A DNA stretch of 62,460 bases from Salinivirgaceae bacterium (lineage in GTDB: Bacteria > Bacteroidota > Bacteroidia > Bacteroidales > SZUA-534), in assembly GCA_024405635.1 (NCBI GenBank), contig JAKSOL010000016.1, positions 1-62,460 on the forward strand, in the 5' to 3' direction. Each line of letters opens with the position of its first letter. Positions within the stretch are counted from its first letter, which is position 1. The notes beneath the pieces were generated by a model that saw nothing but the letters and a program-made list of their open reading frames with translations, was not told the origin of the DNA and did no database searches. A program made the translations under genes and the position numbers. Positions 9,070 to 17,891 of this stretch are shown here, piece after piece.

Positions 9070-10103
9070 TTGGCAAAATCAATCATACGCGAACGCTTTT
9101 GCCATTTATCTTTTGCCAATTGACGCATATCGATTTGGGTATCAGACTCGTCGGTAATTTCAAGGCCAAGCATTGTTTCAACCACATCTTCCATGGTTAC
9201 AATGCCTTCCATTCCTCCATATTCATCAATCACAACAGCAATTTGCTCCTTTTTGGTGATAAGTAGGTTATAGAACCGCAAAACTGTAGCATTCTCGTAA
9301 CAATTCACAATTGGACGACGAATGTTTTTCAATCGCAAATGGCTCTTATCGTTTGCAAGATTGAGCAAGATATCGCTCTTTAACACAAAACCAGTAATAT
9401 CGTCAATCGAATCTTTGTAAACAGGAATGCGCGAATACTTCAAAAAATCTTTGTTTTTGAAAAAAGCCTCAAGCGTCATATTCTCTGGAGCAGCAAGCAC
9501 AACTGTTCTTGGTGTCATTATTCGCTTAACCTTAACCGAATTCATTTTAACCAAATTGTTGATAATCAAACCCTCGCTCGATTCAAACACACCTTCTTTT
9601 TCACCAATATTGGCTAAAGCAACAAACTCTTCGCGACTAACGGTTTGTGTTTGCTTACGCGAAAATAGTTTAGTTAAACCTTCGGCCATAATCACAAGCG
9701 GATACAACACATAAACCAAACCTTGAATTGCGTAAGCCATTGGTACACACAAATTTCGCCAATAATTTGCTCCAATTGTTTTGGGAATTATCTCCGAGAA
9801 AATAAGAATCAATATTGTAAGCAAAGCCGAAGCCAAGCCAAAGTACTCGTTGCCAAACACCTCAACAACTTGAGCGCCCACACCAGCTGCACCTGCCGTA
9901 TTTGCAATAGTATTGAGCGACAAAATTGCACCCAACGGACGATCAACATTTTCTTTCAACCTTTTAAGTATTTGTCCACCACGACTTTTTGGGGCTATAG
10001 ATTCAATATACGAAATGGTTGACGAAAGGATAACCGACTCAGATATTGAGCAGAAAAAAGAAACAAAGAGTGCAAGAAAAAGATAAAAGAAAAGTGTAGC
10101 CAT
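9066..10103 (-). CDS. CNNM/CBS-domain membrane protein (hemolysin-related, putative Mg2+/Co2+ transporter)
   Basis: A 345-residue protein with an N-terminal DUF21/CNNM membrane domain (about residues 1-170, four hydrophobic segments, P-x-G motifs such as RPLGAILSLNTIAN). A pair of CBS domains follows at about residues 195-315 (VKRIMTPRTVVLAAP, AVVIDEYGGMEGIVTMEDV). The C-terminal CorC/HlyC domain found in longer relatives is missing; the protein ends about 30 residues after the CBS pair. CNNM proteins transport or regulate divalent cations, chiefly magnesium. Its ATG directly follows the TAA of the phosphatase gene, so the two are almost certainly co-transcribed and translationally coupled. 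Confidence 0.88.
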   Translation of the reverse strand: MATLFFYLFLALFVSFFCSISESVILSSTISYIESIAPKSRGGQILKRLKENVDRPLGAILSLNTIANTAGAAGVGAQVVEVFGNEYFGLASALLTILILIFSEIIPKTIGANYWRNLCVPMAYAIQGLVYVLYPLVIMAEGLTKLFSRKQTQTVSREEFVALANIGEKEGVFESSEGLIINNLVKMNSVKVKRIMTPRTVVLAAPENMTLEAFFKNKDFLKYSRIPVYKDSIDDITGFVLKSDILLNLANDKSHLRLKNIRRPIVNCYENATVLRFYNLLITKKEQIAVVIDEYGGMEGIVTMEDVVETMLGLEITDESDTQIDMRQLAKDKWQKRSRMIDFAN

Positions 10104-11888
10104 TTATTGCAATTTAAAACCAATAACAAGCACGTCATCGGTAGGTTGATACCTATTACCTTGCCACGCAGTCAATCGAGCATTCAAAATTCTTGATTGC
10201 TCTAACATTGGCATTTGATGTATTTCGGTAAGGCTGCGGATAAAGTTTTTTGAGTAATATTTTTTACCATCAAGGCCTCCAAATTGATCAGCATAGCCAT
10301 CGGAAAACATATAGCAATAAGTTGGGCCTTTAATATCAAGCACAACTTGTCGGAACGGCATATGGTCAGGACGGATGTAACCTCCAATACCAAAATTATC
10401 GAGTTTCAGTTTTTCAGCTTTACCGTCAACTATATAAACAAACTGGCTAGCAGTTCCGGCAACCGTCAGTTTTTTCACATCAGGATCATAGGCACAAATA
10501 ACCAAATCCATACCATCGTTGTTTCCTGTTTGCTCTTGATTCAATCTTTCGCGAATATGAATGTGCATGCGTTCAACTATATCACAAGGCTCATATCGTC
10601 GCTCTTTTTGAACAATCTCGTCAAGCAAACTAATTCCTAACATACTCATCATAGCACCTGGCACACCGTGTCCTGTGCAATCGACCACTGCCATAATAAA
10701 ACGATTGCGCCCTGATTGGGGTTTCACCACATTACCAAACCAATAAAAATCGCCACTAACCACACTACATGGCTTAAAAAACACGAACGATTCGGACAGA
10801 TTTCGTTTCAGCACATCGATAGGCGACAGCAGTGCTCGTTGTATGTTACTTGCATACATGATACTGTTTTGCAAATCGTGGTGAGTTTTTTCAATAATTT
10901 TGTTTCGATGTTCAATTTCAATGTTGCGATATTTGAGCATTGTGTTATACCTATGGCGCATAATAAATTCAAGAGCCATAAACACCAATGCAAGAAAACA
11001 AATAGCAGAAACGGCTATCCAAATCAAACTATTCCGTTGTTTTTCGCGCAATTTCATTTTAACACGCAACTCTTCCATGCGAGCATGTTCAGCCACATCT
11101 TCAAGCGAATCTTGCACATATTTCAACGAATCGTTATTAACTTGAACCAACGACAATGCGCTTGTAGCAAAGTCGAAAGCCAAATCGCTAGCGGCTTCGG
11201 CAACCTCCATGCGGGCTTTTTCAATGTCGTTCTTAGTTTTTTCATAACGTTCGGCTACACGAGCCGAATCGGCTTTGATTTTTGTTTTGAAAATTTTCTC
11301 GTGTAGAACAACAAAATCCTCATACAACTCAACTACTCGCGACATATTATCTAACCTTTTGTTAAGGTCAATCAAATAATGATAACACGAAAGTTCAGTG
11401 TTTTGGTCGTTGAAATGACGCGAAAGTGTTATCAGTTTTTCAAAAAGAGCTATTGATTCTTCGTTTCGATTAACCTTAAAAAGTAAAACCGCCATTTTTT
11501 GGCTCACCGACATTTCAAGTCGCTCATTTCCAGTTTGGTCAGATAATTTCAACGATTTGCGATACGACATTAACGAAGGTTCATATTGACCCATTTCGTT
11601 ATAAATGTCGCCCATTTCGGAATAAACTTGTTGCAATAGTTTGTTTTCGTTTGCCTTTTTGTAAATAGACACACGTTGTTCACAATAACTTATTGCTTTT
11701 GAAAACTGATTTGCTTTTACATATAAATCAGATAGTTCCTTGTAAGCATGAGCAAGAGCTTTATTATTTGCCTCGCTGCGATACTTAACCACTTCTCGAA
11801 GCAATTCAGCTTCGCTTTTTTGCGCTAACGATGCGTTGCTGACAAACAAAGCAACTAACAAGAATGCTATATACAGCGGCCGCACCAT
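10104..11888 (-). CDS. TPR-containing membrane protein with SpoIIE/PP2C-type serine phosphatase domain
   Basis: This 594-residue protein has a signal peptide or signal anchor (MVRPLYIAFLLVALF), then tetratricopeptide-type helical repeats to about residue 190 (AYKELSDLYVKA, VYSEMGDIYNEMGQYEPSL). A charged coiled coil and one membrane segment at about residues 286-307 follow. The cytoplasmic C-terminal PP2C/SpoIIE domain starts near residue 360 and shows the metal-binding acids in SGDFYWFG, VVDCTGHGVPGAMMSML and MFSDGYADQFGG. The layout is a periplasmic sensor joined to a phosphatase. The gene lies 11 bp after a siaC-like gene; SpoIIE-type phosphatases of this class dephosphorylate SiaC, so the two probably form a partner-switch pair. 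No histidine kinase part is present. Confidence 0.88.
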   Translation of the reverse strand: MVRPLYIAFLLVALFVSNASLAQKSEAELLREVVKYRSEANNKALAHAYKELSDLYVKANQFSKAISYCEQRVSIYKKANENKLLQQVYSEMGDIYNEMGQYEPSLMSYRKSLKLSDQTGNERLEMSVSQKMAVLLFKVNRNEESIALFEKLITLSRHFNDQNTELSCYHYLIDLNKRLDNMSRVVELYEDFVVLHEKIFKTKIKADSARVAERYEKTKNDIEKARMEVAEAASDLAFDFATSALSLVQVNNDSLKYVQDSLEDVAEHARMEELRVKMKLREKQRNSLIWIAVSAICFLALVFMALEFIMRHRYNTMLKYRNIEIEHRNKIIEKTHHDLQNSIMYASNIQRALLSPIDVLKRNLSESFVFFKPCSVVSGDFYWFGNVVKPQSGRNRFIMAVVDCTGHGVPGAMMSMLGISLLDEIVQKERRYEPCDIVERMHIHIRERLNQEQTGNNDGMDLVICAYDPDVKKLTVAGTASQFVYIVDGKAEKLKLDNFGIGGYIRPDHMPFRQVVLDIKGPTYCYMFSDGYADQFGGLDGKKYYSKNFIRSLTEIHQMPMLEQSRILNARLTAWQGNRYQPTDDVLVIGFKLQ

Positions 11889-11899
11889 TAAAAAAAACG

Positions 11900-12286
11900 C
11901 TATTCGTCTAATTTTTTAAATACAAACGGCATACTTACCAAGTTTTGATAGTCAACACCAAGTTCTTCCATGTCCTCATCGGACGAATACCAAACCACAG
12001 TAACATCAGCGCCACCTTTGTACAAGAACTCCAATTGCTCAAAAATACCGAGCAAACATTTTGATGTACTAGTGTTAAAATAAATGAACTTTACGTGCAA
12101 TTCGGTATGGTTTGCAGGGCACATATCATAGTTCTCAAACCATTGAATAATAGGCTCATAGAACTGCGCTGTGTTTTCCAAAATGGAGTAACCTGACATT
12201 TCAAGAACACCTGTTTTTGCATTTAACGAAATGGAAGGACGACTGCTAGTTCCTTCAATATTTATGTCTTCTAATTTACCAATCAT
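11900..12286 (-). CDS. siaC: SiaC-family regulatory phosphoprotein (DUF1987)
   Basis: A 128-residue cytoplasmic protein. It matches the DUF1987/SiaC pattern: an N-terminal strand pair (PSISLNAKTGVLEMSGYS), a middle W-F-E-N-Y segment, and the phosphoacceptor strand VKFIYFNTSTSK near residues 66-76. Thr72 is the probable equivalent of the phosphorylated threonine of Pseudomonas SiaC; this alignment is from memory. In characterised systems SiaB phosphorylates SiaC, the SiaA phosphatase reverses it, and unphosphorylated SiaC controls a diguanylate cyclase. Here a SpoIIE-type phosphatase follows 11 bp downstream, but no kinase or cyclase gene is visible in the window. It is the first gene of its operon. 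Confidence 0.85.
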   Translation of the reverse strand: MIGKLEDINIEGTSSRPSISLNAKTGVLEMSGYSILENTAQFYEPIIQWFENYDMCPANHTELHVKFIYFNTSTSKCLLGIFEQLEFLYKGGADVTVVWYSSDEDMEELGVDYQNLVSMPFVFKKLDE

Positions 12287-12652
12287 AATAATATGTTTAT
12301 TTGGCTTTGAATATAGGTTATTTTTCGTTTGAAGCGCTTATTCATTTGTCAAAAAGCAAGCTTTAGAATATATTTTTTTATTGAGCCAAAAATTGGCATT
12401 TTGAAACACTTTCAAGCAAGCGAAAAAGCAAATTAAACTCTTAAAAACAATATTAATTACGTTTAATTCATGTGCAAATTCGTTGCCAAACTACATTCAG
12501 CATCAAACTATTTGACATTTTTCTGACGTAAAAAAACGAGACATTAAAGTGTCAATTGCACATTTGCGAGCGTAGCCTCAAAACAACACGCTGTAATCCA
12601 ACACATTAGCAGCACAACAATAAATTTTACATCATTTTTTACGTTTGTGTTT
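12287..12652. other. Intergenic region, no gene seen
   Basis: About 370 bp of AT-rich sequence between the start of the siaC-like gene and the tRNA promoter. It must carry the siaC promoter, but no clear TAnnTTTG box was found on the minus strand. A loose inverted pair (TTGACA near 12513 and TGTCAA near 12552) is present, with no supporting context. Confidence 0.5.
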
Positions 12653-12680
12653 TTGAATAAATCAAAAAACTCTATATTTG
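12653..12680 (+). promoter_or_regulatory. Promoter of tRNA-Met
   Basis: TTG at 12653-12655 and TATATTTG at 12673-12680, spaced by 17 bp, match the Bacteroidota -33/-7 pattern. The mature tRNA begins 18 bp downstream of the -7 box. Confidence 0.7.
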
Positions 12681-12697
12681 CACCCGCTTAACGGCAT

Positions 12698-12771
12698 GGC
12701 GAGGTAGCTCAGCTGGTTAGAGCGTCGGATTCATAATCCGGAGGTCGTGGGATCATGCCCCACTCTCGCTA
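12698..12771 (+). tRNA. tRNA-Met (anticodon CAT)
   Basis: The 74-nt cloverleaf folds fully. The acceptor is GGCGAGG with TCTCGCT (G-U at both ends of the stem), the D stem is GCTC/GAGC, the anticodon stem is TCGGA/TCCGG and the T stem is GTGGG/CCCAC. The anticodon CAT is at 12732-12734. The first base pair is G-U rather than the unpaired 1-72 of initiators, and the anticodon stem lacks the three G-C pairs of initiators, so this is an elongator. It could be the CAT tRNA that is lysidine-modified to read isoleucine AUA. The T loop is unusual (ATCATGC instead of TTCRANN). CCA is not encoded. Confidence 0.93.
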
Positions 12772-12777
12772 CACAAT

Positions 12778-12813
12778 AAACCCTGATTCATCAACTGATG
12801 ATTCAGGGTTTTG
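12778..12813 (+). terminator. Rho-independent terminator after tRNA-Met
   Basis: A 12-bp stem with one mismatch (CCCTGATTCATC with GATGATTCAGGG, loop AACT) is flanked by AAA on the left and TTTT on the right, starting 7 bp after the tRNA. Confidence 0.85.
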
Positions 12814-12895
12814 TTCTTGTACTATGCGCTAAAAAAAACAGCACACAAATGGCTTTAATATTTATTCGCAACAACGCTCGTTTTATGCGTTTTAA

Positions 12896-13840
12896 TTAAG
12901 CATTTAGCAGTTGACTCACATAACTCTCGTAGCTAGACAACGAGCGAGTTTTGCCTATTTTTTTCTTCAATTTAGCATCAGCATCAGGCAACAGATATTG
13001 CCAAAAATTCTGCATGTGTAGTAAAACTTGCATTGGTCCTTCAAGAACTTGCTTGTTATGAGCAAATAATTCAGCATGTAGTTGGCCTACCTTTTTGTAA
13101 AGTTCAGTTTTGCTCAACATTGCCCCTTTTACATACTCGCTGGCCAATGCTGGATTTGCAAGCAAACCTCTACCAATCATCACTCCAGCCAAATTGGGAA
13201 ATTGATTTTCTATTTGCTGAATTTGTTCAATAGTAGTAAGGTTACCATTATAAATCAATTGATGTTTGCAAGTCTTATAAAATTCGCCAAACGCGGTCAT
13301 ATTGCAATCGCCATCATATTGTTGCGATGCAATACGCGCATGAACAGTTACATGATGTAAGGGATATTGATTAAGCAATGGAGCAATTTGCAAGCATTCG
13401 TCGGCCGATGCAAAGCCCAAACGCATTTTTACTGACATTTGAACACCATTAGCAACACAAGCAGCATCTAACACCTGGCGCAAATTATCGGCATTTGCAA
13501 GCAATGCAGCACCTCGTCCCTTACCTGTTTGCATTGGGTATGGGCAACCAAGGTTAATATCGATTTGTTGATAACCCAATTGAGAAACAGCTTCAACAAG
13601 TTGTTTTGTTTCAACCACATCAGCAACAATAATCTGAGGCAACTGATTCAAATTAGGATTTGGACACATGTCGCGCAAATCGCGAACACGCACAACGCCA
13701 TGTTCAATTCGGGCAAATGGGACACAATAAGTAGCAACATTGCCAAAAATCTGACTATGAAACAAACGGTATGCAGCACTAGTAAAACCTTGCAATGGCG
13801 CGAAATAAATAGGCAAACTCATAATGGTTTTATTGTTCAT
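12896..13840 (-). CDS. tRNA-dihydrouridine synthase
   Basis: This is a 314-residue TIM-barrel flavoenzyme that reduces uridines in the tRNA D loop using FMN and NADPH. The N terminus has the FMN-binding start IYFAPLQGFTSAAYR. The catalytic Cys is in DINLGCPYPMQTGKGRGAAL (Cys99), followed by SVKMRLGF, the HVTVHAR motif and the phosphate-binding end GVMIGRGLLANP. Length and motifs fit the Dus family; the exact subgroup cannot be set by eye. Two starts are possible, ATG 13840 and ATG 13822, the second placing the barrel motif nearer the N terminus. It lies just after the tRNA-Met gene, convergent with it. Confidence 0.92.
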   Translation of the reverse strand: MNNKTIMSLPIYFAPLQGFTSAAYRLFHSQIFGNVATYCVPFARIEHGVVRVRDLRDMCPNPNLNQLPQIIVADVVETKQLVEAVSQLGYQQIDINLGCPYPMQTGKGRGAALLANADNLRQVLDAACVANGVQMSVKMRLGFASADECLQIAPLLNQYPLHHVTVHARIASQQYDGDCNMTAFGEFYKTCKHQLIYNGNLTTIEQIQQIENQFPNLAGVMIGRGLLANPALASEYVKGAMLSKTELYKKVGQLHAELFAHNKQVLEGPMQVLLHMQNFWQYLLPDADAKLKKKIGKTRSLSSYESYVSQLLNA

Positions 13841-14099
13841 GTTAACACTTAAAAGGCACGGGCTTTTTCAACCACTCAGCCAAAACAAAAGTAGATTATT
13901 TGATGCACAGATTTTACATATCGACGTATAAGCTTTTTCAACACTCACATTTTGAGACAAACACACTTTGCTAACTTTTGTTTCGAACCATAAAAACGCG
14001 TTGTTTATTTGTTGAAATCTTGTGCGTGGCAAGTCCAAAAATAAACGGCAAATACAAGCCTAAATACTATTTTTGGGGAACAAACTAAAATAGATATTT

Positions 14100-14654
14100 A
14101 TGAATCTAACATTCCGTTTTTCATCGGACGAAGAAGCCGATTTTACACTAGACATTACTATTGGCAGCGACAAGACCTTTGACGATTTGCACCAAGCTAT
14201 TCAAAAAGCGTTAGGATATAACAACCAACAACCTGCATCGTTTTTTGTATCGAACGAAGCATGGGAAAAACTAGACGAAATAACATCGATAGACATGGGC
14301 GCTGGCGAAGTTCACCTAATGGACGAAACCAAAATTGAAGAGTTTTTTGGCGAAAAAGACCAACGCATTTTGTATGTATTCGACTACTTTTCAGAGCGTT
14401 TGATTTATGGCTTTATAAACGCCGTAAAAAACACCAAATCAGTAGTTGCAAAAGTTGATAAACTTGACGGACACATTCCACCACTTGAGGCTGGCATTGA
14501 CGACGACATTAACAACCTATTTGGCGACGACGAAGGCATTGACGATGAGGATCTTGACGATTATCTTAACGGAAACTTTGACGACGAAGAAGGCGACGAA
14601 TTTGGCGGCGACTTTGGCGACGAGTTTGGCAACCCTTACGACAACGAATTTTAA
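14100..14654 (+). CDS. pRiA4b ORF-3-like protein with acidic tail
   Basis: This is a 184-residue protein. Residues 1-130 resemble the plasmid pRiA4b ORF-3-like domain, also called the IS1096 TnpR passenger family (TFDDLHQAIQKALGY, SFFVSNEAW, EFFGEKDQRILYVFDYF). The last 45 residues are almost purely Asp/Glu/Gly with repeated DDE, GDDEG and GDEFG motifs. The function of the family is not established. The acidic tail may mimic nucleic acid or bind basic partners, but that is speculation. It is 12 bp upstream of miaA and probably co-transcribed. The 259-bp gap before it contains a possible -7 box (TATTTTTG near 14068). Confidence 0.8.
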   Translation: MNLTFRFSSDEEADFTLDITIGSDKTFDDLHQAIQKALGYNNQQPASFFVSNEAWEKLDEITSIDMGAGEVHLMDETKIEEFFGEKDQRILYVFDYFSERLIYGFINAVKNTKSVVAKVDKLDGHIPPLEAGIDDDINNLFGDDEGIDDEDLDDYLNGNFDDEEGDEFGGDFGDEFGNPYDNEF

Positions 14655-14666
14655 TTTAAAGCCAAC

Positions 14667-15563
14667 TTGAGCAAGCAACTTATTATTCTGACTGGCCCAA
14701 CGGGCATTGGCAAAACCGACTTGAGTTTGGATTTGGCGCAAATGCTAGGCACCGAAATAATTTCGTGCGACTCTCGGCAAATGTACCATCAACTCAAGAT
14801 TGGTACAGCACCGCCATCGCACGAACAACTGCAACGCGTAAAACATCATTTTATTGGCAACTTAAATGTTACAGATTACTACAGTGCAGGCCGTTTTGAA
14901 CTTGAAGTACTTGACTTGCTCAACTCGCTTTTTGAAAAATATACCAAAGTATTAATGACAGGAGGATCAACCATGTATGTTGATGCTTTGGTTAATGGCA
15001 TTGATGACCTTCCATCGGCCGACTTGGCAATTCGCCAACAAGTGAAGTCTGAAATGGAAGAAAAGGGAGTGGCTGCAATGGTTGACCGTTTGCGAATAAT
15101 TGACCCAGAGTATTGTGAAACCGCCGATTTAAGCAACCCTCGTAGAGTAGCAAAGGCAATGGAGATATTCCTTATGACTGGTAGAAAATACTCGTCGTTT
15201 CGTACAGCCACAGCCAAGCAACGCGACTTTGAGATACACTTGATTGGACTCAACATGAACCGCGACGAACTTTATAACCGAATTGACCACAGAGTTGATT
15301 TAATGCTTGAAGCTGGACTGGAAAACGAAGCTCGTCAAATGTATCCTTATCGCGAACTAAATGCATTAAACACAGTAGGTTACAAAGAATTTTTCGACTA
15401 TTTTGACGGACAATATGACCGCGACGAAGCTGTTAGACTAATAAAACGAAACTCGCGACGATATGCCAAACGCCAATTATCGTGGTTTGGACGTTACCCT
15501 CAAATGGTTTGGTTTGACAAAAGCGAAACCGACAAACTAAAAAACTACGTGGCGCAATTATGA
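14667..15563 (+). CDS. miaA: tRNA dimethylallyltransferase MiaA
   Basis: This 298-residue enzyme transfers a dimethylallyl group to A37 of tRNAs that read codons starting with U. The P-loop is at residues 9-16 (GPTGIGKT), followed by ISCDSRQMY and the family motif LMTGGSTMYVDAL. The C-terminal region with TVGYKEFFDYFDG and RYAKRQLSWF is typical. Length is normal. The start codon is TTG at 14667; no in-frame ATG keeps the P-loop intact. It starts 12 bp after the acidic protein gene and its TGA overlaps the next ATG by 4 bp, so it belongs to a long plus-strand run. Confidence 0.95.
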   Translation: MSKQLIILTGPTGIGKTDLSLDLAQMLGTEIISCDSRQMYHQLKIGTAPPSHEQLQRVKHHFIGNLNVTDYYSAGRFELEVLDLLNSLFEKYTKVLMTGGSTMYVDALVNGIDDLPSADLAIRQQVKSEMEEKGVAAMVDRLRIIDPEYCETADLSNPRRVAKAMEIFLMTGRKYSSFRTATAKQRDFEIHLIGLNMNRDELYNRIDHRVDLMLEAGLENEARQMYPYRELNALNTVGYKEFFDYFDGQYDRDEAVRLIKRNSRRYAKRQLSWFGRYPQMVWFDKSETDKLKNYVAQL

Positions 15564-16786
15564 TTCAGGTGCTATACATATCGTACGACGGAATGACCGA
15601 CTCGCTTGGCAGATCGCAAGTGTTGCCTTACCTTGAAGGTTTGTCGCAACGTGGATATAAAATAACACTCATAAGTGCCGAAAAGCCTCAACCTTTTGCC
15701 CAATACGGAAAATCAACAGCCAAACTCATATCAAACATAGGTATTGACTGGCACCCAATAAAATACACTAAACGCCCGCCAATAATTTCAACGCTTGTTG
15801 ATGTTTTTAAGATGCAACGTTTAGCATTGAAACTACACCACACAAAACAATTTAACATAGTTCATTGCCGCAGCTACATTTCTGCATTTATTGGCTTGCG
15901 ACTACAAAAGCAATACAACTGCCGATTTGTATTTGACATGCGAGGTTTTTATGCCGACGAACGCGTTGATGGTCAAATATGGGACACTAAAAAAACTATA
16001 TATAGGCTGGTTTACAATTTTTTCAAGAAGAAAGAAAAAGCTTTCATGTCGTGTAGCAGCGCAATAATCAGTCTAACACAAAATGCTAAAAAAGAAATAC
16101 TTACATGGAATTTACCCAACGTAAATGACGAAAAAATTACAGTGATTCCATGTTGTGCAGACCTTCAGTTATTTGATTATAACAAAACCAGCAACACCCA
16201 AACGCAGCAACTGAGAAATCAACTTAACATAAACAACAATCAATTTGTAATCAGTTATTTAGGCTCAGTTGGAACTTGGTATATGCTTCCGCAGATGTTA
16301 GATTTTTTTAAACAACTGCAAAAGCACAAACTAGATGCTATTTTTCTGCTCATAACTCGCGACAACAAACAAAGTATAATTGATGCCGCCAAAGCCAAAG
16401 GAATTGACGAGCAATTTTTACGCATTGTTCCTGCACAACGAAACGAAGTCCCACAATTGTTAGCACTTTCATCGGCATCGGTTTTCTTTATCAAACCAGC
16501 ATGGTCAAAAAAAGCATCGTCGCCAACCAAACTAGCTGAACTAATGGGAATGGGCATACCCACTATAACCAACCGAGGTGTAGGCGATGTTGACACTGTT
16601 ATGGAACAAAATCCATCGGGCTACCTAATTAACAGTTGGGACACAAACAGTTACGAAGAAATAATAGCCAAGATGCTAGGCAACACAACCGACAACCGAC
16701 AAGCCACTCGCGAATTGGCCAACAACGAATTTTCACTTATTGGTGGAATAAATAAATATGCCGCTGTTTACGAACGAATAATGTAG
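15560..16786 (+). CDS. Glycosyltransferase, GT4-like
   Basis: A 408-residue protein with the two-domain GT-B layout. An N-terminal acceptor domain (LYISYDGMTDSLGRSQVLPYL, then FDMRGFYADERVDG near residue 130) is followed by a C-terminal nucleotide-sugar domain (VISYLGSVGTWYMLPQML, PTKLAELMGMGIPTITNRGVGD). The E of the E-x7-E type motif lies in TKLAELMGMG. Family 4 enzymes transfer sugars from nucleotide sugars with retention, often in polysaccharide or lipopolysaccharide synthesis. The acceptor is unknown. It overlaps miaA by 4 bp and is followed after 1 bp by another glycosyltransferase, suggesting both act on the same glycan. Confidence 0.88.
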   Translation: MIQVLYISYDGMTDSLGRSQVLPYLEGLSQRGYKITLISAEKPQPFAQYGKSTAKLISNIGIDWHPIKYTKRPPIISTLVDVFKMQRLALKLHHTKQFNIVHCRSYISAFIGLRLQKQYNCRFVFDMRGFYADERVDGQIWDTKKTIYRLVYNFFKKKEKAFMSCSSAIISLTQNAKKEILTWNLPNVNDEKITVIPCCADLQLFDYNKTSNTQTQQLRNQLNINNNQFVISYLGSVGTWYMLPQMLDFFKQLQKHKLDAIFLLITRDNKQSIIDAAKAKGIDEQFLRIVPAQRNEVPQLLALSSASVFFIKPAWSKKASSPTKLAELMGMGIPTITNRGVGDVDTVMEQNPSGYLINSWDTNSYEEIIAKMLGNTTDNRQATRELANNEFSLIGGINKYAAVYERIM

Positions 16787-16787
16787 A

Positions 16788-17891
16788 ATGGAACGACTTA
16801 AACTTTTATACATAGCCCCACATCGCATTGACCGTTCACCAGGTCAACGATTTCGTTTTGAGCAGTATATGAGCTACCTCAATGCATGCGGATTTGATAT
16901 AACCTATGCAAACCTTGTAAGCGAGTCCGACGACAAAATACTTTATTCAAATGGCAGAACATTGCTCAAATGCCTTATTGGTATAAAAGGATTATTCATT
17001 CGTTTGCGTAACATAATACAAGCCAACAAATTTGATGTAATTCTTGTATATCGCGAAGCTCATTTTTTAGGATTCACATTGTTTGAAAAATTGCTTTCAA
17101 AATCGCATGCCGCATTGGTTTTTGATTTTGACGACGCAATTTGGCTCAACGACACATCGCTTGCAAATCAAAAATTAAGTTGGCTTAAAAGCGGAAGTAA
17201 AACTTCAAAAATTGCAGCATTAGCAAACATTGTAACTGTTGGCAACTCGTATTTAGCCGAATACGCAAAGCAAACTGCCAGCGAAGTGATGATTATTCCA
17301 ACTACCATTGACACAAACAAATACAAATACCGCAAGCCACAAGAAACCGACACATTAACTATTGGTTGGATTGGCAGCATGACCACATTAAAACACTTTA
17401 TTAGTTGCCTACCCGTTTTGCGGCAAATAAAAAGCAAATACGGTTCTAAAGTCAACTTTAAAGTTATTGTGGATGTTGACTACAAAGATGCCGAGCTTGG
17501 AATAGTAAGCACAAAATGGAGCAAAGAAACTGAGCTTGAAGAACTTAACAAAATTGACATAGGCATAATGCCCCTACCCGATGACGATTGGAGCCGCGGC
17601 AAATGCGGTTTTAAAGGCATACAATACATGTCGTTAGGCATACCAACTGTAATGTCACCAGTTGGAGTAAATGTTGATATAATTGACCACGAACAAAATG
17701 GTTTTTTAGCATCAACTACCGACGAATGGGTTGATTGTTTAAGCCAACTCATTGAATCGCAACAACTTCGCCAACGATTAGGACGCGCTGGTAGGATTAC
17801 CGTTGAACATCGTTTTTCTGTTGAATCACAAAAAGAGCAAGTACGAAAATCGTTAATTAACGCCATTATTCGCAAAAATTTAAAGCAATGA
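16788..17891 (+). CDS. Glycosyltransferase, GT4-like
   Basis: A 367-residue GT-B fold glycosyltransferase. N-terminal motifs include LYIAPHRIDRSPGQRFRFEQY and the DFDDAIWLND strand near residue 110. The C-terminal domain has IGWIGSMTTLKHF and the donor-binding segment RGKCGFKGIQYMSLGIPTVM, ending in a helix that packs back on the N domain. It is a second, non-identical enzyme next to the preceding one, separated by a single base, and overlaps the CYTH gene by 4 bp. Together they probably add successive sugars to an envelope glycan. Donor and acceptor cannot be predicted. Confidence 0.88.
   Translation: MERLKLLYIAPHRIDRSPGQRFRFEQYMSYLNACGFDITYANLVSESDDKILYSNGRTLLKCLIGIKGLFIRLRNIIQANKFDVILVYREAHFLGFTLFEKLLSKSHAALVFDFDDAIWLNDTSLANQKLSWLKSGSKTSKIAALANIVTVGNSYLAEYAKQTASEVMIIPTTIDTNKYKYRKPQETDTLTIGWIGSMTTLKHFISCLPVLRQIKSKYGSKVNFKVIVDVDYKDAELGIVSTKWSKETELEELNKIDIGIMPLPDDDWSRGKCGFKGIQYMSLGIPTVMSPVGVNVDIIDHEQNGFLASTTDEWVDCLSQLIESQQLRQRLGRAGRITVEHRFSVESQKEQVRKSLINAIIRKNLKQ

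Noticed and set aside
14446..14741. Open frames in other phases over the acidic tail region
   Set aside because: They are shadows produced by the GAC/GAA repeats of the acidic protein.
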